A DNA stretch of 64,000 nt from Granulicella arctica. GTDB lineage: Bacteria > Acidobacteriota > Terriglobia > Terriglobales > Acidobacteriaceae. Positions within the stretch are counted from its first letter, which is position 1. Every line of letters starts with the position of its first letter. The stretch covers positions 1-64,000 of the forward strand of contig NZ_JAGTUT010000006.1 of assembly GCF_025685605.1 (NCBI RefSeq), read 5' to 3'. Shown here piece by piece: positions 52,318 through 61,681 of this stretch. The notes below the pieces were generated by a model, which did no database searches, was not told where the DNA came from, and saw nothing but the letters and a program-made list of their open reading frames with translations. Position numbers and translations under genes: made by a program.

Positions 52318-55300
52318 ATGATTACTAGGCGCAACTTTGGGAAGCTGGGTATGGGACTGGCTGCCACAAGCAGATTTTCTCCTTTTCTATTAGTTTCGAG
52401 CGCTGATGCTCAAGGACACAGTACGACAGGCGAAGGCGCAGATATCCGCCGTGTAGGCGTACGAAGCAACGGTGCATATTGGGGGCATGGAGGTGAGAAA
52501 ATCGATCTGCTCTCAGGCAATCTTTCTTACTCAATGTCGTTGCTGCGTGCAATGAGTCGATCTTGCAGTGTGCCTGTCTCATTGACCTACAACTCGCAGA
52601 TATGGAAGCAAGGGCTAGCAGGCTCGAAGTCTTATGGGAGCGACTCCTGTGTGGGCTATGCGTGGCGTCTGCATATTTCATCCGTTATTCCTGAGACGAA
52701 CGGCACTACCGCCAGTGGTTTTACATTCGTCGACGGTTCTGGCGCAGAGTACCGCATGACGCAAAGCGGAAATGTATGGCGGTCACTTAATGGTCACTAT
52801 GTAACCTGGGATCCGGCACAGTCGACGCTTTGGCTCGCAAACGGCTCGTCAATGACGTTCGGATCGGTCGCAGGGCCACATGAGGACGACGCAGGAACAA
52901 TGTATCCAACCTTAATTCAGGATACAAATGGTAATCAGATAGTGGTTAGCTACCTGGCTGGGATCGGTCAGACAGGTAGCAACTCAAGCGGAAGGATTTC
53001 GCAAATTCAAGATGCCCGTGCTGGCTTTGCTGGAGACGGCCAATTCAGCTACATCTTTATGTATAGTTCTGGCCAGTTGCCGCGGTTGCACTCGATTGTC
53101 AACACAGTCGGCAGTTTAGAGAACTATTCGTTTTCTTATGTGCAACAACAAGTATCGTCCCCTTTTGCGGAAGCTAACAGCGTCAGCATCCAGGTAACGA
53201 TGCTCGCTTCTGTGACAGATGGAACCGGGCTAAAGCATATCTTTGAATACAATCTTCACGGAGAATTGACCCAAGGCCAAAAGCCGCAAGGGGGGGTTCT
53301 GGGGTGGGACTACCGGACCTACAGCTTCCACAACGGCCGTGCCATTCGAGAGGTGTCAAGTCGCTCACTGTTGGATCCTCATTCGCCTTCAAACTCACAT
53401 ACACATTCGTTTGATAGAGACCCTTCCGATAGTGGCGAAGAGGTTCACAGTTCTGCAATTGTGAGCGGACCGACTGTCGGCGCACGAAAAATATGGAGCT
53501 TTTCCAGTGCTTCTGGATCAGCCCATTTGGGGCATGCGTTGTCGGTTTCCTCATTGAGTGGAGCAAAGGTTGCGCGGCAGAAGTCATTTGCATGGAGCAA
53601 CACGGATACAGGGATTCCATACATCTCGAATCAAACCACCGTACTTGATCCGGGCACTGCCGGCCAAAAAACATCGAGCCATCAGATTTCCCGTGATGCC
53701 TATGGAAATCTAGCGTCACACGAGCTGCTCGACTATGACAAAAGTGCGAGTCCTGCTCGGACTATCAAGCACACGCATGTGACCGATCAGGCTTATCTTG
53801 CTCGCCATATCCTTAATTTGCGGAACTCGACCGAGGTGCAAGGCGGTGGGAAGGCGGTGAATACTCGCAGCTTGAAGTATGACACTACTCCGATCATCGA
53901 CCGTCCAGGCCTTACGAAACACGATTCGACAACATTCAATGTTGGAAACGCCTTGCGTGGCAACATAACCGAGAGCTATGTAGGAGGTGTCTATCGTCGC
54001 GTTCAATACGACATCACTGGTACTCCAAGTGTCATACAGGACAGCACTCAGGGTCAGATCTCCTTGGTTCCAGCAGAAGACAGCAATAACACTCGGCTAG
54101 GAATAATCATCCCGAACAGCAACGAAAATCTGGCCATGCAGATGGGCTACTCCGGCGGAAAGCTGACGACGGTGACCCGTCCGAATGGAAACCAAACGGC
54201 TCTATCCTATGACAGTCTAGGCAGACCCGCTACTACAGCCGACTCGAACGGACGGCTTGTCACCTTCGGGTACGATAATGGCCCATCTACGGTCACCAGT
54301 TCACTCAATGGCAGGTGGCGGAGAGCAATCTACGGCGGCTTCGGCCAAGTGATCAAAACCGAGAAGGGCGATGAGTCAGGTACCCATAGTTTAGTGCTAA
54401 ACACCTATGGGCCGGCAGCGAACGCCCCTATGGGTAATCTCGTGCAGACATCACTGCCGCAAGCACCGGGAGACGAACCACAGTGGATGAATACCGCTTA
54501 CGACGATCTCGGTAGAAAGATATCTCAGGATTCAGTAAAGACGGGCGCCCCCACCACGTTTTCCTACTCTGGAAACTCGGTGAAAATCGCCAGTCCTTCA
54601 GGTCGATGGAAGAAGGTCTTTAGAAATGCAACTGGCCAGATCCAAAAAGTTGTGATGCCGGATGCAAGCAACACCACAACTGTAGAGACCCAGTACTCGT
54701 ACAACGCTCTAGGAAAGCTGATCTCGGTTACGATGCCAAGAGCCGGTGCCACACAGACTCGAAGTTTTTCCTATGACTCCGGTGGCCGAGTGACCCAGAA
54801 GCATCATCCCGAGAGCGGTCTTAAAAACCTAGTCTACAATCAAGATGGTACTTTAGCGTCGACAATGGATGCTAAAGGTCAGAGTTGTGTGTATACCAGG
54901 GATGCCAATAAACGGATCACCCTGGTTAATCGAGTTACTGCCAAGGGCGATCCACTTCCGAATGAATCCTATTCCTATTATTACGATAGCAATTCGTTCG
55001 ATTCAGCCTTTTCCAAAAATACTCAAGGACGTATTGCGGCGGTGCAATGGGGAAATGCTAACACCTTGCCTGGTCTTATGACTGAGATGTACAGCTATAC
55101 CGTCTCCGGTCAACTAGCTGCAAAGCGTCTCAGGGTGAATCGCGGTGGCAACAATGCCGATCTTGAGTTGCACATAACTTACGACGGGGAAGGCCGGGTT
55201 GCATCGGTAACGTACCCCTTCGGAGATCCAACTCTGTCCTATACCTACGATTCCATGGGGCGTCTAAGTGGCGTTTCGACTGCCTCCGATGCAACCGTCA

Positions 55301-56937
55301 AGGATGTCGCGTACGACAGCTCAGGGAATCTGACCTCGATGAAACTCTATGCCAAAAACATAGGCCAATACCTCATTCAGGGATATCAGTACAACACTCG
55401 TAACCGGGCTACACGTTTGATCGCTGCACCGGCAGACCCAACATCCGGAGGCGGGCAGCTTCCTACTGTCGATCTCGCCTATACCTACCGTTCCAATGAC
55501 GGCAAAGTGATCTCCGAAACAGATAACATTACAGGGACATCAGTATCCTACGGCTACGACAGCCAAGACAGGCTTGCTGCAGCCGTAAGTAGCGATGGAG
55601 CGTGGGGCTTAGGCTACACGTATGATGAATTCGGCAATCGAACCAGTCAGACCTTGACCCAGGGTCGGGGCTATTCTCAACAGGTTGTGTACGACCCTGC
55701 GAACAACCGGATCGTAGATTCTAAGACTGACTACGACGCGAGCGGCAACCTCGTTCAACTTCCGTATATGCAGATGAAGTACGACGCAAATAACCGGCTT
55801 ACTCGGCTTGAGAGTCCGAGCGGGGTAGAGCATTTTGGCTACGACTACAAGAATCTGCGTGTTTGGAAGGTGGCACCGGATGGCACGGAGAGCTTCGATT
55901 TTTATAGTGGGACCATAAATCTCGCGACCTATATCTTGGCAAAGGATAAGTCAGGAAATCTCGCTTTCAGTGTTGCCAAAACCGACATCTACTTCGGCAG
56001 ACGACTCGCCCAGTCGGCAGGGGATGTGGTTGTCACCGATCGACTTGGATCAACTCGTGCTTGGAGCGCAAAGAAAGGTGCGAAGACGGCCAACTACATG
56101 CCTTTCGGCGAGAAAATTAAGAGTCAGGACGACGAACGAAGCAAATTCGATGGGTATGAAGATGATGTCAACACGGACCTGAAGTACGCCGAGCAACGCT
56201 ACTATTCAAGTACCCTCGGCCGGTTCATGTCGCCTGACCCCTATGAAGGAAGCGCAAATCTTTCCAGCCCGGAAAGTTGGAACCGGTACGCATTCGTGGC
56301 CAACGATCCCATCAATCGTGTTGACCCCCATGGACTCATCATATCCGGGACTTCAGGCCCATCCGGCGATCCTGGCAACACCGGCAGCGGCGGCAAAGGA
56401 GGCGGAGGCGACAGCAGCCCCAGTCATGGTAGCGGTGGCAGTGGCGCAATCGGTACAAATGATCCCGAGCTAGATGATGGTACACCAGCCACATCGGGCT
56501 GGACTCAATCTGTCCATTACGATTCCAATGGATCTTACGAAGTTACAAATGACTATACGGGTGTTTATGGCAACACTCTAGAAGTCATAAATGACTATAG
56601 CGCCGATGGCACGATGAATGAACTCCAAGTCTACGATAACAACGGGAATCAGATATTTGGAGGAAGCGACGCCGATTTCACTTCAAGCCTGAATCAAAGC
56701 TTGCTCTCTCTTCAGAACGCCATGGCTAAAGATACCTCTGGACAAAATCTCATAATTGGGATTGGAACAGTTGGCACATCTGTCGACGCGGTTCTTTCGC
56801 CTGCTGTTGCAGCCTTAATTGCGATGTTCACTGCTGCGGACGCAACTCCCTATGCTGTTACCGCGACTGCGGCACAGATTTTAATAAATAACTGCCAGGC
56901 GTGGATTACGTGGGCGACAAGCGCCGCGAAGCATTAG
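52318..56937 (+). CDS. RHS-repeat protein with Tat signal and variable hydrophobic C-terminus
   Basis: The ATG at 52318 is preceded by AAGG. The start MITRRNFGKLGMGLAATSRF is a twin-arginine signal. Residues about 30-460 carry a SpvB/TcaC-like N-terminal part (GEKIDLLSGNLSYSMSLLRA). Residues about 600-1330 hold many RHS/YD repeats (YDSLGRPATTADSNGRLVTF, YDSMGRLSGVS). The conserved core ends with YSSTLGRFMSPDPYEGSANL and WNRYAFVANDPINRVDPHGL. The last roughly 195 residues follow a Gly/Ser linker. They contain VTNDYTGVYGNTLEVINDYS and a long hydrophobic tract (IGIGTVGTSVDAVLSPAVAA, LIAMFTAADATPYAVTATAA). The layout is that of polymorphic toxins, but the tip is not a nuclease I know. Confidence 0.9.
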   Translation: MITRRNFGKLGMGLAATSRFSPFLLVSSADAQGHSTTGEGADIRRVGVRSNGAYWGHGGEKIDLLSGNLSYSMSLLRAMSRSCSVPVSLTYNSQIWKQGLAGSKSYGSDSCVGYAWRLHISSVIPETNGTTASGFTFVDGSGAEYRMTQSGNVWRSLNGHYVTWDPAQSTLWLANGSSMTFGSVAGPHEDDAGTMYPTLIQDTNGNQIVVSYLAGIGQTGSNSSGRISQIQDARAGFAGDGQFSYIFMYSSGQLPRLHSIVNTVGSLENYSFSYVQQQVSSPFAEANSVSIQVTMLASVTDGTGLKHIFEYNLHGELTQGQKPQGGVLGWDYRTYSFHNGRAIREVSSRSLLDPHSPSNSHTHSFDRDPSDSGEEVHSSAIVSGPTVGARKIWSFSSASGSAHLGHALSVSSLSGAKVARQKSFAWSNTDTGIPYISNQTTVLDPGTAGQKTSSHQISRDAYGNLASHELLDYDKSASPARTIKHTHVTDQAYLARHILNLRNSTEVQGGGKAVNTRSLKYDTTPIIDRPGLTKHDSTTFNVGNALRGNITESYVGGVYRRVQYDITGTPSVIQDSTQGQISLVPAEDSNNTRLGIIIPNSNENLAMQMGYSGGKLTTVTRPNGNQTALSYDSLGRPATTADSNGRLVTFGYDNGPSTVTSSLNGRWRRAIYGGFGQVIKTEKGDESGTHSLVLNTYGPAANAPMGNLVQTSLPQAPGDEPQWMNTAYDDLGRKISQDSVKTGAPTTFSYSGNSVKIASPSGRWKKVFRNATGQIQKVVMPDASNTTTVETQYSYNALGKLISVTMPRAGATQTRSFSYDSGGRVTQKHHPESGLKNLVYNQDGTLASTMDAKGQSCVYTRDANKRITLVNRVTAKGDPLPNESYSYYYDSNSFDSAFSKNTQGRIAAVQWGNANTLPGLMTEMYSYTVSGQLAAKRLRVNRGGNNADLELHITYDGEGRVASVTYPFGDPTLSYTYDSMGRLSGVSTASDATVKDVAYDSSGNLTSMKLYAKNIGQYLIQGYQYNTRNRATRLIAAPADPTSGGGQLPTVDLAYTYRSNDGKVISETDNITGTSVSYGYDSQDRLAAAVSSDGAWGLGYTYDEFGNRTSQTLTQGRGYSQQVVYDPANNRIVDSKTDYDASGNLVQLPYMQMKYDANNRLTRLESPSGVEHFGYDYKNLRVWKVAPDGTESFDFYSGTINLATYILAKDKSGNLAFSVAKTDIYFGRRLAQSAGDVVVTDRLGSTRAWSAKKGAKTANYMPFGEKIKSQDDERSKFDGYEDDVNTDLKYAEQRYYSSTLGRFMSPDPYEGSANLSSPESWNRYAFVANDPINRVDPHGLIISGTSGPSGDPGNTGSGGKGGGGDSSPSHGSGGSGAIGTNDPELDDGTPATSGWTQSVHYDSNGSYEVTNDYTGVYGNTLEVINDYSADGTMNELQVYDNNGNQIFGGSDADFTSSLNQSLLSLQNAMAKDTSGQNLIIGIGTVGTSVDAVLSPAVAALIAMFTAADATPYAVTATAAQILINNCQAWITWATSAAKH

Positions 56938-56968
56938 AGAAAAAACACTTGAGAAATAGGGGCAAACA

Positions 56969-57337
56969 ATGGTGACAAACAACATACTGAAATGCAGTCT
57001 TCTGGCATGGATTCTGTTATTCGCTCCCGTTCGAAAAAGTGAGGCCCAAAATAATATCCAACCATCCGAGGTCACCCCGATTCCGCCGCCGCCGGCTCTT
57101 CGCATCGTTCATGGCCACGCTGTAGATTGCAGTAAAGGAACGGCATGTTATGGCTTATCCGGTAAGGTGAGAGTGCATGTTGTAATCGGAAAGGATGGTA
57201 GGGCTGCTTCGATAATTCCATTAGGGGGGGACAAGCGCTTCTTTGACGCGGTTGTGAATGCGGTGCGCTTATACCGTTTTAAATCTTGTACCGAAGGTCG
57301 GGATGAATGCGGTTACGATTTTACAGTCAATCCTTAG
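56969..57337 (+). CDS. Secreted TonB-C-domain protein following the RHS gene
   Basis: Signal peptide (LKCSLLAWILLFAPVRKSEA), a proline-rich linker (VTPIPPPPALR), then the TonB C-terminal fold: GLSGKVRVHVVIGKDGRAAS, IPLGGDKRFFDAVVNAVRLY, RFKSCTEGRDECGYDF. It lacks the N-terminal membrane anchor of true TonB. It starts 31 bases after the RHS stop. It may be an energy-coupling-like partner or an immunity protein for the RHS tip; the latter is inference from position only. Confidence 0.7.
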   Translation: MVTNNILKCSLLAWILLFAPVRKSEAQNNIQPSEVTPIPPPPALRIVHGHAVDCSKGTACYGLSGKVRVHVVIGKDGRAASIIPLGGDKRFFDAVVNAVRLYRFKSCTEGRDECGYDFTVNP

Positions 57338-57736
57338 CTGCATACTTGGGAAATCTGTGCATCCGATGCGAACACTGCTTTCTTGATAAGGCAGTGCAAA
57401 TGATGAAGGCAGGAGCCAACGAGGGATGCCATCATATGGCGTCTTGTAATCGCTTCTTCTGACGACAAGATATATTTGCTGCGGATTATACGCGACCAAT
57501 ATGGCGATGGTCCTATTGAGTTATCAACGATTCCCATAAGGTAGAAGCCTGCGCATAGACTTAGCAATGAGTAGTAGACGACACACAGCCAAGAACCGCC
57601 ACAACTTGATACTTCATAGCGTTGTTCCCGAACCTATCCATCATAAACAATTGGGAGCATTTATCAATTGCCGCCTGGTGAGCATGTTGTTACTAGAGGA
57701 GCCTATGAATAATTTTAGCGATCGAGGAGAGTACTC
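57338..57736. other. Intergenic region without a supported gene
   Basis: Short frames on both strands lack start signals. It carries the promoter of the APS-kinase gene. Confidence 0.45.
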
Positions 57737-58642
57737 GTGCTAACACGCCACGGACATGTAATTTGGTTCACCGGGTTGAGCGGTTCCGGCAAGTCCACGC
57801 TGTGTGCGTCGACAGCAGTATTGCTTGCAGCCCAGATGAGACCAGTGCAGATTCTTGACGCTGATAAGGTGAGAGAGGAACTATGCTCCGATCTTGGTTT
57901 CAGCTTGGACGATCGCTTTGAAAACGTACGTCGTCTCACCTACGTTGCGAAACTCTTGGCACAAAACGGAATCGTAGTCCTCGTAGCTGCTATCAGCCCA
58001 CTTAACACGATGAGAGAAATGGTGCGATCAACAATACCAGATGTTATAGATATTTTTGTCGATGCTCCGCTTGCGGCTTGCGAGTTCCGAGACCCAAAAG
58101 GGCTCTACAGACGGGCACGTAAAGGACTAATTACGCAAGTCACAGGAATCGACTCGCCCTTTGAGCCGCCATCAAATCCAACAGTGACGTGCCACACCGC
58201 AATAGAAAGTATTGCCGAAAGTACGCAAAAGGTATTCGCGGCACTCGAATCTCGTGAGGGAATATCCGTTTCGATTCCGTCATCCCGTCGTAAAACCCTA
58301 GCAGTAGATTTCGACGGCGTTATTGCTGACTATACCGGCTGGAAGGGGGAGGGAGTACATGGACTTCCCCGGCGCGATGTCTTGGAAGCTCTGGCAGCCC
58401 TGCAGCGTGAAGGTTGGAAGATTGTGATTCACACGACTCGCTCAGAAACTGATATCAGAAATTACCTAATTAATCACAAAGTGCCCTATGACGAGATTAA
58501 CAGAAACTCGGACTACCGGAACCTCGGTGACAAGCCAGTCGCAACGATCTACTGGGATGATCGTGCTCTTCGTTATTCCGGCGACGCTACCCGAGATCTA
58601 CGTACGATTCGGCAGTTTGCGACCTGGAGCGGCCGGGAGTAG
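57737..58642 (+). CDS. APS kinase fused to a HAD-like phosphatase domain
   Basis: Residues 1-175 are an adenylylsulfate kinase: Walker A GLSGSGKST (13-21), DADKVREELCSDLGFSLDDR, ISPLNTMR, FVDAPLAACEFRDPKGLYRR and TGIDSPFEPP. It phosphorylates APS to make PAPS, the activated sulfate donor. Residues 185-301 are a HAD-type domain with AVDFDGVIADY (Asp191, Asp193), VIHTTR and YWDDRALRY, probably a nucleotide or sugar phosphatase. GTG 57737 follows GGAGAG. No ATP sulfurylase is nearby, so APS must come from elsewhere. The gene converges with a sulfotransferase gene ten bases on. Confidence 0.88.
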   Translation: MLTRHGHVIWFTGLSGSGKSTLCASTAVLLAAQMRPVQILDADKVREELCSDLGFSLDDRFENVRRLTYVAKLLAQNGIVVLVAAISPLNTMREMVRSTIPDVIDIFVDAPLAACEFRDPKGLYRRARKGLITQVTGIDSPFEPPSNPTVTCHTAIESIAESTQKVFAALESREGISVSIPSSRRKTLAVDFDGVIADYTGWKGEGVHGLPRRDVLEALAALQREGWKIVIHTTRSETDIRNYLINHKVPYDEINRNSDYRNLGDKPVATIYWDDRALRYSGDATRDLRTIRQFATWSGRE

Positions 58643-58651
58643 TACATGTAG

Positions 58652-59644
58652 TTAAAGCGAGAATATCGACGCCTCAAGCAATTTTTGGTATGGTTCAAGC
58701 GTCCATTGTGCAGCCAGCCTGCGAACTGAAACTGGCGCATTGCTCAGCTTCCAATCGCGGTCATCCACATGGATGCGGATTGCTGCTGGGTCTTTGGAAT
58801 ACGTCTGGAACGCACTTGCAATCTGTTTTGCATGAGTATCAGGCATCTCTAGATTTATTAGCTGTGCTGCCTTGTAGATGTTTGCGAGATTCATGTGTTG
58901 GTAATCAAGGACCCAGCATCGATCATCGAGATCTCTATGCGCTGCTTTTAAAAATCTTCCCAGACCCCGTGCGCAATACTCTTCCATCGACATTTGTCTC
59001 GTCTCGGGTCCAGTGAATCCAAAGACGTTTTCTTCGTCATAAGGAGCAAGGATAGTTTTCAACCAATCTGCGGGGCCTGCCAGATTCGATGCGATAACCT
59101 CAATAGGATTTCTGACATTCACAATGAAAGGAACAGACGGCCAAACTGAACGCATATGTGAGATTCGCAGAATGTTAGCAGTATGAGCCTTGATCACGAC
59201 TGGCAATCCAAAGCATGCGGTGTATAGGCTTACAACCGCGCGAAGAAGCAGAGCGCGAATGTTATCCGCACCTTCGACACCAAGTGCAATACCTTGAAAT
59301 GTATTTTCCCTAATAAGGCTTTCGATAACGGATGCTTCGGACAAAGTGGTACACTCTCCGCCTGCTTTAAACGCATTCGTGAGAAGAGTTGAGCCACATC
59401 TGGAAACGTGAAAAATTATGCAAGCAGGATCTATAGAAGGAAATGAAGCGGCGATTTGAACCAGTTCCTCAATGCCAGTGGTTCGTTCGGACGTTGAAGG
59501 TGCTAATCGAAGGTTCCGTATTGTTTGGTTGTAAAACGGTTCCGACATCTTCTTAGATTCAACGTCCAGCCATGTAACCGACGGCACGGGTAAGCTGAAG
59601 TTGAAATATATAGGTAACCAACGATCCCACCGTTCACTGCCCAT
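58652..59644 (-). CDS. Sulfotransferase-family protein
   Basis: The PAPS-binding 5' motif is IIFHVSRCGSTLLTNAFKAG; the 3' phosphate-binding motif is PFIVNVRNPIEVIASNLAGP. The rest has the helices and C-terminal RIHVDDRDWKLSN region of the family. It would transfer sulfate from PAPS to a hydroxyl or amine. Start at ATG 59644 fits a GGGAG at proper distance. The frame is open to GTG 59650. With the facing APS kinase it forms a candidate sulfation unit. The acceptor is unknown; an extracellular glycan, lipid or small molecule are all possible. Confidence 0.85.
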   Translation of the reverse strand: MGSERWDRWLPIYFNFSLPVPSVTWLDVESKKMSEPFYNQTIRNLRLAPSTSERTTGIEELVQIAASFPSIDPACIIFHVSRCGSTLLTNAFKAGGECTTLSEASVIESLIRENTFQGIALGVEGADNIRALLLRAVVSLYTACFGLPVVIKAHTANILRISHMRSVWPSVPFIVNVRNPIEVIASNLAGPADWLKTILAPYDEENVFGFTGPETRQMSMEEYCARGLGRFLKAAHRDLDDRCWVLDYQHMNLANIYKAAQLINLEMPDTHAKQIASAFQTYSKDPAAIRIHVDDRDWKLSNAPVSVRRLAAQWTLEPYQKLLEASIFSL

Positions 59645-59802
59645 CTGCACTCGCTCCCTTTGTGTTCAATATCACAATAGTCATGCCACCCTGCCAAAAC
59701 CGTAATGGTTTCCGCCGTCGAGACTGTAGTTTATGGAACGCGGGCTTTATCCACGTTCCAAGCTCGAAGAGCGTCAAATTTATAGCTTGCTCTCTTTGAT
59801 AA

Positions 59803-60969
59803 TCACTTCACTCTAATCAAATTGCGCCTTTCCAAAGGACCTTGTGCGCCAAGCTGTTTGCCTCCGTCAACTCTTCCGAACGCGAGTCCAAGCAATAGAT
59901 CATCAAGCTCTGTCATGTTAACGCAGAGATCCTTTGCGACTTGTTGACGAGTAATGCCCTCTTCCTGAAGCGCGGAAAATGCTTTCGCGAGCAATTGCGA
60001 GGCTTCGTGACGTCCTGGATCGGGCTCATTCTTGGTGTAACCGCGCTTTGAGAGCTCCACATAAATGGTTCGATAATGCCAATCGCTCAAAATCTTCAGA
60101 GTGTGAAAACGATAGGCGAGTGCAGCCGCTGAGACGGACCAGATCTTCTTCAGACGAACAAGGGTTTCTGTAGTTGTGAATTTTGGGGCATGAGCAAGGA
60201 CGCTAGCACGCGGCATCAAGAAGGCTGAAGCAAAGGCGTCCGCTTCCTTTTCGGCCTGTCGACCTTGAGGGGCAGCATGCCTATGCAGAACCAAGTGACC
60301 TAGTTCATGCGCTGCATCGAATCGGCTGTGCTCCGCTGTTTTCTGGGTGTTCAGAAATACAAAGGGAGTTCCGCCCCTCCACATTGAAAAAGCGTCAACT
60401 TCCTTTGCTTTAACCGAGAGCGCAAAAATGCGTACGCCCTTACTCTCCAGCAGGTGGACCGTATTTCGCACTTCGCCAACACCGAGGCCCCATTCACGAC
60501 GGAGCGCCTCAGCAGCCGCTTCCGGACTTTGATCGCGTCCAATCTCTGGAATATCCGGATGAGGGAGCTCGAACCGTTTTTCCAACCAACTATTCAAGTG
60601 CAGTGCGATTGCCCCTTGGCTTAGAGCCATGTCGCGCTGCCAAGCGTTCATTTTTGATTGAGCACGAAAACTGGCGGTGTCAGGGGTCGGCTCATTCAGA
60701 TCTTCCCCAAAAAAGAAGGCTACAGGAAATTTAAGAACACGGCCCAGATCTGCTACAGCTTTGGTACTTGGTTTAAACTCGCCTGCCTCATAGGCAGAAA
60801 TCGTGCGCAGCTCAAGGCCAACTTCGCTCGCCAAGTCGGTTTTGGTCATGCCACGACGTCTACGCGCAACAGCAAGTCTATTGGGATTGAACCCTGGGGC
60901 TTCACGCTCGTCGTCTAACCTCAACGTGAATTGTGTCGTCGCTTCCGGTCTCTGCTGATCCACTTCCAT
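59803..60969 (-). CDS. XRE regulator with ImmA/IrrE metallopeptidase domain
   Basis: The start MEVDQQRPEATTQFTLRLDD (ATG 60969) leads to an XRE helix-turn-helix (LAVARRRRGMTKTDLASEVG, LELRTISAYEAGE). A COG2856 metallopeptidase follows, with the zinc motif RFDAAHELGHLVLHRHA and third ligand QAEKEADAFASAFLMPR. Such proteins cleave repressors to switch on mobile elements or stress genes. The gene overlaps the end of the upstream gene by about 70 bases (or more if started at 61056). The C-terminal KDLCVNMTELDDLLLGL resembles a second small helix-turn-helix. Confidence 0.88.
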   Translation of the reverse strand: MEVDQQRPEATTQFTLRLDDEREAPGFNPNRLAVARRRRGMTKTDLASEVGLELRTISAYEAGEFKPSTKAVADLGRVLKFPVAFFFGEDLNEPTPDTASFRAQSKMNAWQRDMALSQGAIALHLNSWLEKRFELPHPDIPEIGRDQSPEAAAEALRREWGLGVGEVRNTVHLLESKGVRIFALSVKAKEVDAFSMWRGGTPFVFLNTQKTAEHSRFDAAHELGHLVLHRHAAPQGRQAEKEADAFASAFLMPRASVLAHAPKFTTTETLVRLKKIWSVSAAALAYRFHTLKILSDWHYRTIYVELSKRGYTKNEPDPGRHEASQLLAKAFSALQEEGITRQQVAKDLCVNMTELDDLLLGLAFGRVDGGKQLGAQGPLERRNLIRVK

Positions 60970-61597
60970 CCCCGCCTCTATCGTTGTCATGTACGAGCAA
61001 TACTTCATCACCATCGAATGGGATAGAAGCAAGGATGATGCGCTCAGCCCATCCATCTACTCTTCCGTCAATCCCAATAGCGATAGGTCGGGACAATTCA
61101 CATCGAACGCTTCTAGTCATCGTGTCCCGGTAGGTGAGGAGAAGCCAAGTCGACCATTCCTCAATTGCCTCGAGGTCGATCGGGTCCGGAGGTGCGTCCA
61201 TGTCTGAAAACAATCCTAGCTGAGCCCGATTTGAACTGGTTGCATCCTTAATCGTCACGCCCTTGGGATTTCGCGTGCGTGGAACCATCCCTTCGATACC
61301 TGTGCACTCATCGCCAGAAGAGACCGTAAGCGCGATTCCAGTCTCTCGCATAATGGTAAGCGGCAGGTTGCGATCGTTATGGCGTTCCCAACCTCGTGGG
61401 ACGAGCCCCTCCCGAAGCCCACAATTTGCTTCACCCCAAGCCATGATGCCAGCAAAAGCGGGTGGATGATTTTGCGTGCAGTTTAGCCAAGCAAAGAAGC
61501 CGCGCTTAACGGGATCTAGCAAGAGCTGCTCAGTCAGACCGAGTTTCCTCAATCTGTCTTCGACTTCGACTGGCTTTGTAAAGACTCGTTGTTCCAA
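60902..61597 (-). CDS. Hypothetical partner of the XRE-ImmA protein (231 aa)
   Basis: A soluble acidic protein (DRLRKLGLTEQLLLDPVKRG, TIMRETGIALTVSSGDECTG, LEAIEEWSTWLLLTYRDTMT) with no family I can name. It is upstream of, and overlaps, the ImmA/IrrE gene, which implies translational coupling. The arrangement of a variable gene plus an XRE-ImmA protein recalls toxin-antitoxin-like or stress modules carried on mobile DNA. Its exact role is not known. Confidence 0.7.
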   Translation of the reverse strand: MEQRVFTKPVEVEDRLRKLGLTEQLLLDPVKRGFFAWLNCTQNHPPAFAGIMAWGEANCGLREGLVPRGWERHNDRNLPLTIMRETGIALTVSSGDECTGIEGMVPRTRNPKGVTIKDATSSNRAQLGLFSDMDAPPDPIDLEAIEEWSTWLLLTYRDTMTRSVRCELSRPIAIGIDGRVDGWAERIILASIPFDGDEVLLVHDNDRGGDGSGSAETGSDDTIHVEVRRRA

Positions 61598-61681
61598 GCA
61601 ACCTCCAGGACATCGCTTCCTATATTCTTACCACAAATGAGGGAGAAAAATCGGAACTACTATCAGTTCGCAGTAAACGAG

